The translations under genes were made by a program, and so were the position numbers. Below are positions 48,191 through 60,100 of a DNA stretch of 64,000 bases, one piece after another; within the stretch, counting starts at the first letter, position 1; each line of letters begins with the position of its first letter. Under the pieces are notes generated by a model that ran no database searches, was not told where the DNA came from, and worked only from the letters and a program-made list of their open reading frames with translations. Source of the stretch: Buxus sempervirens (Eukaryota; Streptophyta; Magnoliopsida; Buxales; Buxaceae); NCBI GenBank assembly GCA_947561395.2, contig OX387187.1, forward strand, positions 378,976 through 442,975, in the 5' to 3' direction.

Positions 48191-49749
48191 CATACCAAAC
48201 AAGTGCGGTTGCGCACGTTTTTTAAATGCCGGATTTGAAATCTTTTATTAAATTTGATTTAATTAAAGATTTTTATTCGATTTTCTTAATATTTTATTAA
48301 AAAAATCTAAGATTCTTTATTATTATATTATTAAAATATTCATATACTTTTTATTAAATGTTAAAATATTAAGATATGTTTTATTAAATGTTTTTTTAAT
48401 TTATTTTATTAATTCATTTTGCTTTTTTGCTGCTATTTTGCCAAACGGGTAGTTTTCTTGAAACTTCAACTGTCCATAACTTCTTCGTCTAGTGTCCCCA
48501 AACTTAGTATCATTGGAATCAGCTTAGAACCACCTATCCATTGGGATCACTTTGGACAGCTGAATTGGGGTCGAGCAAAAAGTCAACTTTTTGCTCCCCA
48601 AAAGTTTGACCGGCTCATAACTTCCTTATCCGGACTCCGATTCCAGCAAACTCAATTGCGTTTGAACCGTGTCGAAATGCTCTTTTCAATGAGATGAAGT
48701 TTGACGGCCAAATCTCCTTAGATGAAAAAGTCAAAATTTGACCCCCTCAAGGTTTGACTTTTTAGTTTGACTTTTTATTTTCTGCATTTTAGGGGTGCAA
48801 AAATCAGGTGCTAACATCATGATCAGGTTTGCTTCCTTTAGAATTTTGGGCATCCTTTATTTATGCAAATTGATACTGATTCTTATTCATTTGTGATTTT
48901 TAGGATTTTGACCATCCAGGCCCTTCTACCTCTGTGGGTGCTGCCTTGGGTGCTGATGATGTTCCTGCTGAGCCAGTCCTTACAGTCCATGGTTCATCTC
49001 CAGCTGCTAATCCCGATGTCATCCCGGTTACTGGTCTTGATTCCACCTCATCTCCTGTTCTTGTTTCTATCATAGATCCTGCTGGTGCATCTCCTTTCGT
49101 GATCGTTCCTGATTGTACGGTTTCTGTTGCAGATATCCCCTGGTAAGCTTGCTTCAATTTTATTTCTTAAATGATCATGTGTTTCAACTTCTGACTTTAC
49201 TTCTACTAAACCAGATGTCCTTGTTCCTGTTACTGCTGAGGCTTCTGGAGCTGTGGGAGCTGAGGCTTTTGAGGCTATTTTGACTGAGGATCATGCTGAG
49301 CTTGAGGCATCCATTCCTCCAGCTGAGCTTGCTCTTGCTTAGCCTGAGCCTTTGACTTCGAATTCTGTTCCTACGGGCCCATTCCCTGACAACTCGGCTT
49401 ACAACTACACGTATTAGATTCAGTCCATTCTGGGTTGGGGACAGCGCTGCGCTGCTGAGCGCATTCTGACACATGTCTTTGGGCGCCGGCGACCCCGAGG
49501 TAGAGGTCGTAGCAGAGGACGTGGTAGAGGATGTGGGGATAGTCCTGCAGAGGGACAGTAGATTAGGATTTCTTGTGCATTGACTATTTTTGTAAAAAAT
49601 GAATTTTATATATAAAGAAACTTCACATTCATTGCTCCTCATTATCTTGCTCCTTTATTTCCATTTTTTACAGTTATGAAATGTACACAGGTAATACAGG
49701 AAAATTTTTCGGATTTTTCATGCTTTTCTCTCTTTTTTTCACTTTTTCA

Positions 49750-49932
49750 TGTATCCGAAATATCAGGTCGGCAAATACAACCGCTATTTGTATCCGAAAT
49801 AACATTGTGGATACATACAATATCACTTATATTCGAAATAAGATTTCGGATACATATAATACTATTTGTATCCGATATAACTTGTCGGATATGAAGGACA
49901 TTATTTGTATCCGAAATGTTAGTTCGGATACA
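49750..49932. repeat. Five-hairpin array before DUF7745 gene of element A
   Basis: Five TGTATCCGA-N9-TCGGATACA units with exact N12 spacers, 183 bases in total. GTATAAAAAA follows at 49941-49950, a possible TATA box for the gene starting at 50061. The matching place in element B also has five hairpins (61358-61490). Confidence 0.95.
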
Positions 49933-50060
49933 CTTAAGCCGTATAAAAAATATCAATATCTCGGGATGTGCGTCTTTGTGACGATTATTTGAGTTTAGAA
50001 AGCTTCCTCCCTTCGTGTTTTCTTCCTCCACTTGCTTCTAACAGGTTCCATTCATCCCCA

Positions 50061-51732
50061 ATGGCTTCTGGATCATCTTCCTCCTTGTTTTCTTCTGCCA
50101 CGGACGCCTCCCCTGCAAAACAACCGTTCAGATCAAAGCCCCATAATCTCACTAGATACAACATTGTAGATTCATTCTACAATAGATGGGTTAACTCCAT
50201 GACCCTTGAAGAGGGCATCAAGTGGGATTCTACCAACTTGGTTCACATCCTGCTCATCCCTACCATCCCCTTCAAATGGGAAATCATTGAGGCCTTGATT
50301 GGACACTGGGAAGCTCAGTTAAATCTTTTTAGATTTGGTGATAAAGAGATGACCCCTATAGTTGAGGAGATTGAAACGATCCTTAGCTTGAGGTTCTCAG
50401 AGAAAGTGGTGAACCCGCCCCTTAAGCCTAGTTACAAAAAGGAAGCTTCTACTTTTTTGGGTATAGGGAAAAAGGACTTAGGGGCCTCTGACACCCTGCT
50501 GACTCTGTCCAAGACTTTTTTGACTGAAAAACTCTTAAGGGGTGATGACCGAGAGGCCCGGTTTAATGCTTTGACTTTGATAGTGGTCAACTAGCTACTT
50601 TTCCCACGGGGTGATGACAAAGTTGACTTGGCTCTCATTTCAGTCATATGCCAGGTTAAGGAGCAGGAGAGGTTGGCCCCTATGATTTTGGTAGAGATGT
50701 ATCAAGCCTTGACTAACTGTCATTTCAGGAAGAAGAAGCGCTTTCTCGCTTGTTCCCCTATCCTACAGGTAAAATCTCCCTTTTTTTTACAACTTCTTTG
50801 TGAAGCTAAAATAAACTGAAATGCTCCCTCTTTTTGCAGCTTTGGTTACTTGACCATCTGAGTCAGATTGAGATGATTGATCGACGCTTTTCCACAAGAT
50901 TAAAGTTCTTGTTTTGATTAGTAACAGGGGATGTCTTGACATCCAAGGTGGCAAGCAGGGTTTGTTTACTTTCTTGGGCACTCTCCATGATGATTAGGTG
51001 AGATGACTTGGCACTTATTAGCCAAATGCCGAGACAGTGATTAACTTCAGAGACAGGAACTTCATGGTTATAGTAGGCTTGAGATCTGTTGTTCTCTATC
51101 TTCCTTTGAGGGTCCTTCGGCAACTTGGAGGGACTCAGGGGACCATGATTCCAGATGGGTATGCAGACTTCTTGGGACCACTTACACCAGCCACCATGGG
51201 GCTATGTGCTTGGTTGATGAAGGAATGGTCCTATGTGCGCTTCATGAGGGGCCTAGTCTTTTCTGAGTCACATGTGAAGGACTACCTTTTCTGGATCAGA
51301 AAGCAGGTTCAGAGTCGTACCCCAGTACCAGAGGATCCTCCTGCTGTTCTTGCACCCACTTACGAAGATATACTGGTTTCTGAGAGAGCATCTCATAAAT
51401 GGCTTCAAAAAATTTGGGTATGAGAGGCCCAAGAACTTAGGATATGAGGCCTTGATTTGAAGAGGCAAATTGAAGAGCAGGTGTCTCGCTGTACTGCTTT
51501 GGAAAAGCAACTTGAGGAACAGAGGCTGGCTCGCCGCTTTGAAGTCCAGGTGATACGGCAGAAGTACCAGGATGCTTTAGCCGACCTTAGGGGTATAAAT
51601 ATCAAGCAGGCACTTTCAGATGAGGTTATCTCCTTTTTTAGCAATCCGGATGCAGAGGAAGCTTCTAGGATTATTACGACTCAAGCAGCTCGGATTCGGG
51701 AGCTTGAGAGGCGGCTAGGGGATAGGGACTAG
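50061..51732 (+). pseudogene. DUF7745-type antisense gene of element A
   Basis: Exon 1 50061-50768 (ATG chosen because MASGSS aligns with the element B start; donor CAG|GTAAAA), exon 2 50840-51732 (acceptor TTTTTGCAG). Same domain order as in element 1: the FKWEIIEALIGHW and FRFGDKEMTPIVEEIETIL motifs, FLGIGKKDL, GPLTPATMGL and a C-terminal coiled coil from about 51400. Breaks: TAG at 50592 (CAG to TAG), frameshifts near 50910, and TGA at 51421 (CGA to TGA) and near 51445. Exon 1 is otherwise the best preserved of the three copies. Confidence 0.85.
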
Positions 51733-52420
51733 CTCCTTTTATTGCATTTTTTTCCATACCTTTGTTCAAAAGCAAACTCCCATAGTGGAAATACAAAGGA
51801 TTTTATTCAAAAATAATTTTTGATACTATAGGCCTCAGAATTCTCAGATGCTTGCAAAAACAAAGGTTTTATGAAAAGTATTTGATTTCTCATCACTGGC
51901 CAAAATATAAATTTTTTTGTTTGGTCCAAAACACTTAATTGCACATAATTAAAGGAATTAAAATCAAGTTGAATAATGAAGAGGATGATTTAAGCAATAG
52001 GGAGAGATCATATCTGTCTATCCTAGGACCCTTAGAGTCTTCCCCAAATTTCTTTTCTTCGAGAATTGACCCCGTTATTCCCAGTCTGTTCCATCTTCAG
52101 TGCTCATACTGCTTTCACTTCAAGCTTGGATAACATGATCAACTCAATCTCTGATTCTATTTTTCTTTTTTTTTTCTCTTTTTTTTTCTTTTCTTTTCCT
52201 CTTGCCAATATTGCCCCTAGCGCCAGTTACGGTTTTCACTAGGGCCGGCTTTTGCATTCCGTCATCGCCAATTTTTACTCTGAATATTGAAAGAATACAC
52301 TAAAATCACCGAGGGCTTATAAATAGAACGAAATGAAGGCTATGCTTGGTTTATGAAAGAAAGGGTGTTAAAGGCTCAAAATTTTCCAAACATGAAAATT
52401 GGTCAACTGGACTTAGTCAT
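51733..52420. other. Convergent spacer of element A, cut by element B
   Basis: Homologous to 22058-22740, including TTGCCCCTAGCGCCAGTTACGG near 52212 and a T-rich tract at 52160-52200. No gene. It breaks off at the element B LTR. Confidence 0.8.
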
Positions 52421-54224
52421 TGTGAGACATGGGAAAAATCAATTCAATGACTTCCTGATTATCACACGGGATTGGTTACAAACAAAGAGTCGCCACCATT
52501 CTGTTTAGGTGTGAATGGACACCAAAATATCAAATAAGCACAAAAGGCAAATTTAGGGTAAAAATAACCCTCTAAAAAAACAACCAGAGATGGGTAAGGG
52601 GATTAGGTTATGAACAGGGGAAGGTGTTAGGCACCCCTATTCATCCACACAAGGTGGTTGCCAGGTATTGTTCATGTTTTTCAAAGGAAAAAGGGCTTGC
52701 TACAAAAATAAAAAAAAATCACAAAAAGGACAAAAGTGTATGGTTTTTTCATACGAATAGCCTGATTGATCCAGGACTTTCAAATATGATCATACCATTC
52801 CTAGGGTTCCATGATTAAAACAAAATTGAGATAAAATCAAATAAAACCAATCTAAAGTGAAAACTTCAAAAATCTGGTTTCAAGTTAAATTCTAGAAATC
52901 TAGAAAAATACGATTTTATAAAATATTGCTGGATTGAACTTGAACAATACAAGACATAGACATAGCCCAAATTTCACATTAAATCAAGAAATCATAACAA
53001 AAAATACCCACGTTGTTGAAGAACATCAAAATGGGAGAACTTAGACCACAGGGTCTTCTCTCAATAATGAAAAAGGACTCAAAAACCACATCATGAAACC
53101 CTAGAAGTTACTTTCAGGCTTTTGGATCTAGATCTATCATATTGATCATGACAGATCTAGGATCTTAGCCTAATATCACAAAAATCACGAAAACAGTGCT
53201 GTAGGTGCAACGATGTGAAAAATCCAAATTTTAGAAAAAAGGAGGATTTCATGCTATAAACATCATGGATTCATAGGATTCATTCAGATTCAACATAAAA
53301 ACCATTAAAACATGATCATGATATTTAAAACAATCACATCTCACAGATTAGAGCACATGGGGGTCTACCCTACGGATCCACCTGTTCTCTTTTCCCCTAG
53401 CTCTCTCTTCAAGTTTTACGGCTAGAGAGGATTCTTGAGGTACTTGGAGATAGGTTTGGGTATACAAACACAATCAAAGGCCTTGTTCTATAAAAAGAGG
53501 AGAAAAATAGATATGGGGTTCTATTCTAGGGATCCACCTGTTCCCCTTTCCCCTAGCTCTCTCTTCACGTTTTACGGCTAGAGAGACTCTTGAGGTACTT
53601 AGAGACAAGTTTAGGAATACAAGATAAAAGGAGGCCTTATTCTACAGCAATGGAGAAGATCCTATTACTTCTAGAATTGAAGATAGAAAATAAAAGGGAA
53701 AATGGACTTACCTAGATTGAGCAAGCAGAGCAGCAAGGATTCCTCTCTTCTCTTGGAGCTCCTTGGACTTCAAATTTTCGTGGCCTTTTGCTTGAGGAGA
53801 GACCCTCTATTTATAGGCAAACTCAGGGGCATGGTTGGTCCAGAGTTTGGCAAGATAGAGTTTCAGATTGAATTAAACACAAGGATAATGCCCATCCATG
53901 GCCAACAAGGATATTTCGAACGAATAAAAGAGATAATTCGCTTATTTAAAGATATATTGGACTAAAGATAAAGCTCAGAAATCGAGAAAGGATCAAATTC
54001 GCACAAATCTAATGCGCCTGTAAATGATTTACGGGCAAGTGGTGTTCGTATATGCATTACGGGCACTGTATGCCCGTACACAAAATTCGGGCGCGCTCAG
54101 CCCGTAGATACAGTACGGGCAAGGCTTAAATTATTGAATTTCATGCATTTTTGGCCTGTTTTAAATCCCAATTACATATTTTCCATTATTTTCTCATTTT
54201 GTAGTGCAATTTGGGGTGTCTACA
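52421..54224 (-). repeat. Element B 3' LTR (family A)
   Basis: Closely related to the element 1 LTRs. Plus strand TGTGAGACATGG...GGTGTCTACA, with hairpin array 54016-54120 and TATA box near 53813; the polypurine tract follows at 54225 (GCTGCCCCCTCTTTG on plus). Confidence 0.93.
54016..54120. repeat. 7-7-7-7 hairpin array, element B LTR
   Basis: Four hairpins in exactly 105 bases, ending with GCCCGTA-GATACAG-TACGGGC. Loops and spacers are close to those of element 1. Confidence 0.95.
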
Positions 54225-54572
54225 GCTGCCCCCTCTTTGCTAGTAATTGAAACCAATTATGAGCAGAGAGCAAAAAAGACCCACCAATTGCACTTTTTGA
54301 GATTTTTGTCTAACTAATTGCATTTTGCAAGGACTAAATGGATGATTTTGGAAAAAGAATTTATTGCGGAAGATTTGCTGAAAAGTCCCTAATCTTAAGG
54401 GGCAAATCCTCCTTTCTCCTCTCACTGAGCACTCGTGGCTATGAAGTGAGATTTGAGACAAAATTTTAAACAAAAGTGGGTAAGGTGGCAATCCTTGCAA
54501 CTTACAACTAATATAAACATTAATCTCCTAAAAAGTGTGGAGAAAATAATAAAAAATGCAATTTTCTGCTTC

Positions 54573-54621
54573 GCCCGTATTTGCATTGCGGGCAGATGAT
54601 GCCCGTAAATTTTATACGGGC
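54573..54621. repeat. Two-hairpin array before PMD gene of element B
   Basis: GCCCGTA-N7-TGCGGGC-N7-GCCCGTA-N7-TACGGGC, 49 bases, at the same place as the two-hairpin array of element A (41305-41370). Confidence 0.95.
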
Positions 54622-54818
54622 GAATTGGACTGCTCTACCTTTATGAGCGCTTGCTGCACGTGTTATTTTTACGGATTTTGGCTTCCTTCTTAATCACGGC
54701 TGCGACTCTTCTTTCTCTTCTGCTCGCATTTTGCCTTATTTTTCCTACGATCGTATCTTCTTCTCCGGTCTTCCTTCTCAATCTCAACAGTGCTTCCCAT
54801 CTTCTCCGGCGACGCACG

Positions 54819-57145
54819 TGTAACGCCCCGGATCCGTGTTGTTCAATAAAGATATAACACATCTCACGGAGTGTTAGGTAAGGATCTTTAATCATTTATG
54901 ATCGTTGGATAATCATCTAACTAAAACATGTCAGAGTGCACAATTATATTTTATCTAGGAATTCAATATTTAAAACTTAACTAAGATTCAAATGGTACAA
55001 CCCCAAATGACTTTATTACACCTCAATCATTCAATTTATTCAAGATTCAAATCAAAAATAACCTACAAGTCTAAGGAATGTAATAGTAGTCTTCCTCCCT
55101 ATAAGTCTCAGTCGGATCTACCCCAATAGTTGCCTCATCTCGAGTATCTGAAAACAAAACAAAAACAACAGAGTGAGATACGAATATCTCAGCGAGTAGC
55201 ATATGCATGCAAAAATAGTTAACCGCAGTTCAAAATTATGCATCGATAAACATCCCGTACGATTAAGCAACTAATACAATTTCCACATTTAAAACCAAAA
55301 CCAATTAATCAGCTCTAATCACATTTCAATTCAATGCGGCAACACATCGATTGGTCAATGTCATGACTATTGTTAAGTTGATAAATTAAACATGCCAAGT
55401 AGACACTCCACACCTCCATGTACACAGTTCCGGCTTACTCAGGGTTTTGGAAACTCTGAAATGACGGCCTACTCAGGGTTTTGTCATCCAATGCCAGCCT
55501 ACTCCCCGGGTTTCGGCATTAACAACCAGGCCTACTCAGGGTTTCTGGCTGCTCTACACCGGTCGTGGCAACACACAAGGCCATGCAATTTCAACAACCA
55601 ACAATAACATTACATTACTAAGCTTAAGCATGGATCCAGGACAAGCTAAACCAAAACAATAAATCATCGTATAATCTCAATTCCAACATCAAATTAAAAC
55701 AATACATGCCACATCATGTATAACTCAACACAGTTCACCACATGTCCCTCTGGACCAGACGGTACTTCAAGTACTTTCAGTATTTTCCCAAATTCGTAAC
55801 ACATGCCAATTTGAAATAAAACTCAGTTACTCACACCAATAAAATCCTTACAATACATTCAGAATTTTCCAACAAGTAAAACCAAGATTTAATAAATTCT
55901 ACCAAGTACAGTGTATAAAACAAAGAGGAAAATAACTAGTAACTCCTAGTGATTGGTACCCAGTACAACACTTACAAATAACCTAAAATTTGCCTTGGAA
56001 TCCTCTAAGAATTTCCACTAAATTTTCTCCTATTAATTGAATAGGTTATATTTGTTCTAAAGTCCCAAACAAGTGATTGGTTAAGTGGTTGAACCCTCAA
56101 ATCATCAAAAACCAGTTTGGTTTAGTCAAAAATACAATTCGGCAAGCTTATTAGACCATGCGTTGACCTCCTGCGCTAGGCGCGAGGTCGGCAGATAGGT
56201 CGATAGGTCGGCGGATAGGTCGATAGTCGAAAATGGGGTATGCGCCTACTTAAAATCAAGTGAGCGCGAGCTCGGCGCGAAGTGAGCGTGAAGTTCGCGC
56301 GAGAAGAGCAAATAATATTTAAGTGAGCGCGAGCTCGGCGCGAAGTGAGCGCAAGCTCGGCGGATAGGTTGAGTGTATCTCGCGCTCACTACCCGAAGTC
56401 GGCGCAAGTGAGCGCCAAGTGAGCGGATACTCACTGTATTTTTCGACTCTCTGTTATTTCCAGATCTCCAACTCTGGCCGATCTTTTTCAGTCTGTAACC
56501 ATTTGTTTAGTCTCCTAATCTCCCCAGAACACATTCAAACTAGTTTTGAAATTAATCTAAACATATTTTCTATTTATCATCATTCAGTTACAATAAAATC
56601 ATGCTCGGTCGAAGTTCTTCCAGAAACTCAGAAATCACTCATGCAACAGGATAAACTCACGAATAAACACAAAACCTCAGTTTTAAAACGATGCTACTCA
56701 CCTCTTGCACGCTTATATCCCAGCACAAATATATTCCAAACCACGGCCGATCACCAACAGTCCGTCTGTGTGCTTGCTAACGCCGCCGAGATGATCCTAA
56801 TTTCACAAGAGGAAAACCTTCTGAATCCTTGATCACCAACACCACAAATCCAGTAGCCGTTCCCTTCTCTTCCCAACGAAAACCTAGGTCGCCAGTCGGT
56901 AGCCGCAATTGCCAATCTTCATCGGTTACGAACGTATACGAGTATTCCCAAAAACTAAACCTAATTTCCCTTAACCATTTACCTTCCATATTCAGTTTGC
57001 CACTCGACAACCTTTGAAATTCTTTGATTCCGTGTGTGCTCGCCCACCGAAAACCCTACATATACCCACATCTACTTAATTTAATATGTACACGTAATTA
57101 ACTTTAAATAAAAAAAAAACTTAGCAAAAAAATTGGGGTTTTACA
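54819..57145. mobile_element. Solo LTR, family C, in the PMD 5' region
   Basis: Begins TGTAACGCCCCGG, ends GGGGTTTTACA, flanked by GCACG on both sides (54814-54818 and 57146-57150). Same family as 13216-15577. It interrupts the 5' untranslated region of the element B PMD gene. Small frames within it are not genes. Confidence 0.93.
56160..56420. repeat. GC-rich repeat cluster in family C LTR
   Basis: Repeated AGTGAGCGCGAGCTCGGCGCG words and GGTCGATAGGTCGGCGGATA words, with GCGCGAGCTCGGCGC-type partial palindromes. It occupies roughly the place of the 14821-14954 cluster in the other family C LTR but with other words. I could not find a strict spacing rule. Confidence 0.7.
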
Positions 57146-60100
57146 GCACGTCCCTTTCCAGCAACTCTCACCATCTCTGGTGAGCTTTCCTATTTCCAGC
57201 GACCTTCACCATTTGTTGGACTTCCCCATTGACTTTGCAGCCGTCTTCGTTCTCCACTCAGGATTCCATTCGACACATTAATCTTCTTCGAATTTCTTCT
57301 GTGGAAGCTCGGGTGAAGCAAGGTGTGATCTTTGTTTTCAAATTTTCCAATTTCGACTGACACAAGTAAGTGGCCGAACCTCAGAAATTTTTATATACAA
57401 CATTCCTTATGCACGAATTTGTCTTGTGCATGAATTTGTTCTTGATCGAAGATAATCCCCCATTTCACATGTTTCTTGTATCCATGCAACCAGAAATGAA
57501 TTTTTGCTTGACTTGTTTTCTTTGTCCTGAATCTGATTTTTCTGTTTGACCGATACTTATTCCCGAACAATCAATTTTGATCTTGGGTTCCTCAAACTTT
57601 TGCTTTTGTTGTATTGTTCAACACTGAATGATTCTTTGACTTTGAATACATGATGCTTTGAATAAGTCTCCAGATTGTTGGGTGTGTTCACTGTTGCATC
57701 ATTCTGATTTTGAAAATATACTGCATATGCTGATGCTTCTGTATCCTAATTTCCATGTTTGGACCCTGACGATGTTCCACCTTTTTCTGATTCCTGAATG
57801 AGAAATGGGAATTCTTGTCTTTGATTTTTGTCCTGGTTGAATTCCTGCTTTTAGTCCATATTCTGTAGATGCTTGCTTAGTGTGGAATAAGTACAAACTC
57901 CCAATCTAGCATACCATTTTTGTGAGAACATCCTATCACATTGTTTTGGCATGAACCAACTGCCTTAACTGTCCTGAAACCAAACAACTTTAGACAATCA
58001 GGTGTCTCAGGACATAAAATTTCAACATTAAAATCATATCCTTAACACACTTCTTTGTTTCCCCCTTTTTTTTTCTTATTATATTTTTTTTCCAGAATAT
58101 AAAGCCAATAATAAAAATGAATTCCTTCAGTTGACCCCTGAGTGGTCGGAGGTTTCTGCAGTATTTCCTTCCATTCTCCATTTTCTTTTTCTTGCAAATC
58201 AATTATTCTCGGTTAAAATGAAAATCAAGTAATAAAAATTTTTAACAAGAATAATTAACATCTCCCTGATTTGAATCGTAGATGGCTCGTATTCATTCAG
58301 CTTTTAGGGATCCTGCAGATGAGCCCTCCTCCTCGAGGGTTCAGCGGATCATGCTGATGTGGCCTCATCTTCGAGAGCCAAGAGGGATTCCGATTCTGAT
58401 ATCCCAGATCTCCCTTCTGGGGATTCGCGTGAGGCGACCCCAGAGGTATAATCTAACCCTTCTAAATTCAAATTTCCTTCACCAAATTCACCACCCTGAT
58501 TCTTTCTTCTTTCCGATTATTTCTTTTGCCGGCAGTGGAGGCTTCAGGCAGTAACAGGAGTCGTAGCAGGCGCCGAGGTGGAGGCAGAGATGGCGTCCAT
58601 GATGATAGCCGTAGATGAGGCTGCAGAGGAGGCCGTGGTAGAGATGAGGCCAGGACCAGGGTTGAGGTCCTGAGGCGGTTGCTGCCCAGATTAGGGATAC
58701 TGATCTTTTGCATGGCTTGAGGACTCATCCCTCAGCGTGTATTAGGGCAGATATCCCTTTCGAGTATCCCATGTCTCATTATCGAGGGAGCTGGGCTAGT
58801 TTTATTAGATTTCTCCGAGATTGCAGTTCAGCCTTCCGCCGGGAGCTAGGCTTATATGGTTTTGGCCTCTTCATCATTATCCCAGATGTTCTCCTGGATC
58901 GAGCCCTTATTGCAGTGCTGCTCGAAAGGTTCTTCCCTGAGACACTGAGCTTCCACTTTCCAGATGTCGAGATTGGGATCCGGCCGTCTGACTTTACACT
59001 TATCACCGGGATTAGGATGATCGGTGATATTATTCCCGAGATGGTGATGCCGGATGCCGAGGAGATCGCCTCTTATCTTGGCTATATTGTGCTGCCTCCG
59101 GAGGCATGGGATAGAGGGAGAGCGAGATTGTCTCTGACTTGGTTGAGAGAGACCTTCCGGGGGAGGCAGCTTGGCCAGCTTGCCGCTGGTGATCCAGCTT
59201 TTCCATTTGCTTTCCGTCTTATCTTTCTTTATATGATGGGTTCCTGCTTCTTCCCAGAGGACACGACTTCTGTCAGTCCTCATTTTTTGAGCTTATTGTG
59301 AGACTTGCAGCGAGCGAGGAGGTATGCATGGGGCCCGCTCATTTTTGGCACCATTCTGACTGGTCTGCGCTGGTCAATTAGCGGCCTCTCTACTTCCAGA
59401 GGAGCTGGAGTTGGGTGCAAATTCTTCTAGCCCTTCCTGCAGGTGAAACACTTATTTCTCTTATCTTTCTTTCTCTTTTTCTCTCTTTCTCTCTTTTTCT
59501 ATTCTTATGACCCTTTTCCTTCTTTTTGCAGTTCTTTGCTAGGGTGTATATTCCCTATTTCCGTTCTACCTCTATGATGCCAGAGGAGACATATCCCATG
59601 GATAGTAGATGGTGCCATGTGGAGCACGACTCTGAAAAGAGTCGTCCTAGGTCTGCCCGGGCCCACCTGGACAGGCTATATCGGTTTGAGGTAATCTTCT
59701 TTAATTCTTCCTCCCTTCTCTTTTTTCCTTCCTGAATCACATGTCTAATATTCTTCTTTTTGTTTTTCAGCTGTTCATCCCCCGGATAGAGGACATTCAT
59801 GAGGTACTGGCCCTGCATGTGTCTAGAGATGATGCTTTTGCCCCTGACCAGAGACGTCAGCGCTATCAGTTTTTTATTGGTCAGATGGGCAGCATCTGGT
59901 ATTGCGGCGAGCGCTTCTTTTATCAGCATATCGGGGAGCCTCGGATTCCTGCCATTCTTCCAGATACTACCCCTTCTTTTCCTCCTATGCCTATTGATCC
60001 TGCTCAGTTCCTAGATTGGATTGAGGCAGAAACATTATTGGAGGAGGGTGACTATGATGCCTGGTTCAGGCGGGCTTCAGTTGGGTGCCTTAAGCCACCT

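Larger units (their letters stand above)
46337..48816 (-). mobile_element. Family B solo LTR inside a PMD exon
   Basis: Starts TGTGCGCACCTAA and ends AGGTGCTAACA on plus, flanked by TCATG on both sides (46332-46336 and 48817-48821). Sense is minus: it begins TGTTAGCACC, with a palindrome array (48190-48005) just upstream of TATA box CCTATAAAAGGGG (near 47990), then a second array (47180-47076) in the transcribed part. Excising it with one TSD restores an exon that matches the equivalent PMD exon of element B (60244-60426). Confidence 0.93.
41390..49561 (+). pseudogene. PMD gene of element A (antisense to gag-pol)
   Basis: Likely exons: 5' untranslated exon ending 41795 (TTTCAG|GTAACC); coding from ATG 44161 to 44310; 44385-45312; 45377-45534; 45615-46004; 46082-46231; 46312-46336 plus 48822-48826; 48904 to about 49143; about 49216-49561. 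Introns are GT..AG. Exon 2 carries the PMD signature: AMVERYFANTQSFHLPDVELGIRPSDFAMITGI (split here only by description: about 44780-44880), typical of plant mobile domain proteins. The C-terminus is RG-rich (GRRRPRGRGR) before the stop. Frameshifts occur in the RG repeat near 44430 and near 44980, and stops near 49340 and 49415. A family A solo LTR sits in the first intron and a family B solo LTR splits the sixth coding exon. PMD proteins of this type occur in host genes (MAIN/MAIL1 relatives) and in transposons. Confidence 0.8.
39221..52420 (-). mobile_element. Element A: left part of a nested Tat-like element
   Basis: Begins with a family A 3' LTR (39221-40885), then the polypurine tract, an antisense PMD gene, an antisense DUF7745-type gene and the conserved convergent spacer. 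The sequence stops at ACTTAGTCAT (52411-52420), where element B is inserted; in element 1 the same spacer continues GTCATGATGAACTTGAC. The gag-pol part must therefore lie beyond the window, past element B. Its hairpin arrays use a different word from elements 1 and B. Confidence 0.85.

Noticed and set aside
49184..49642. 152-codon minus frame
   Set aside because: It is antisense to the last PMD exon and lacks recognisable motifs.
13216..57145. Family C as TIR DNA transposons
   Set aside because: Length, TG..CA ends and 5-bp duplications fit solo LTRs better; no terminal inverted repeat beyond a few bases is seen.
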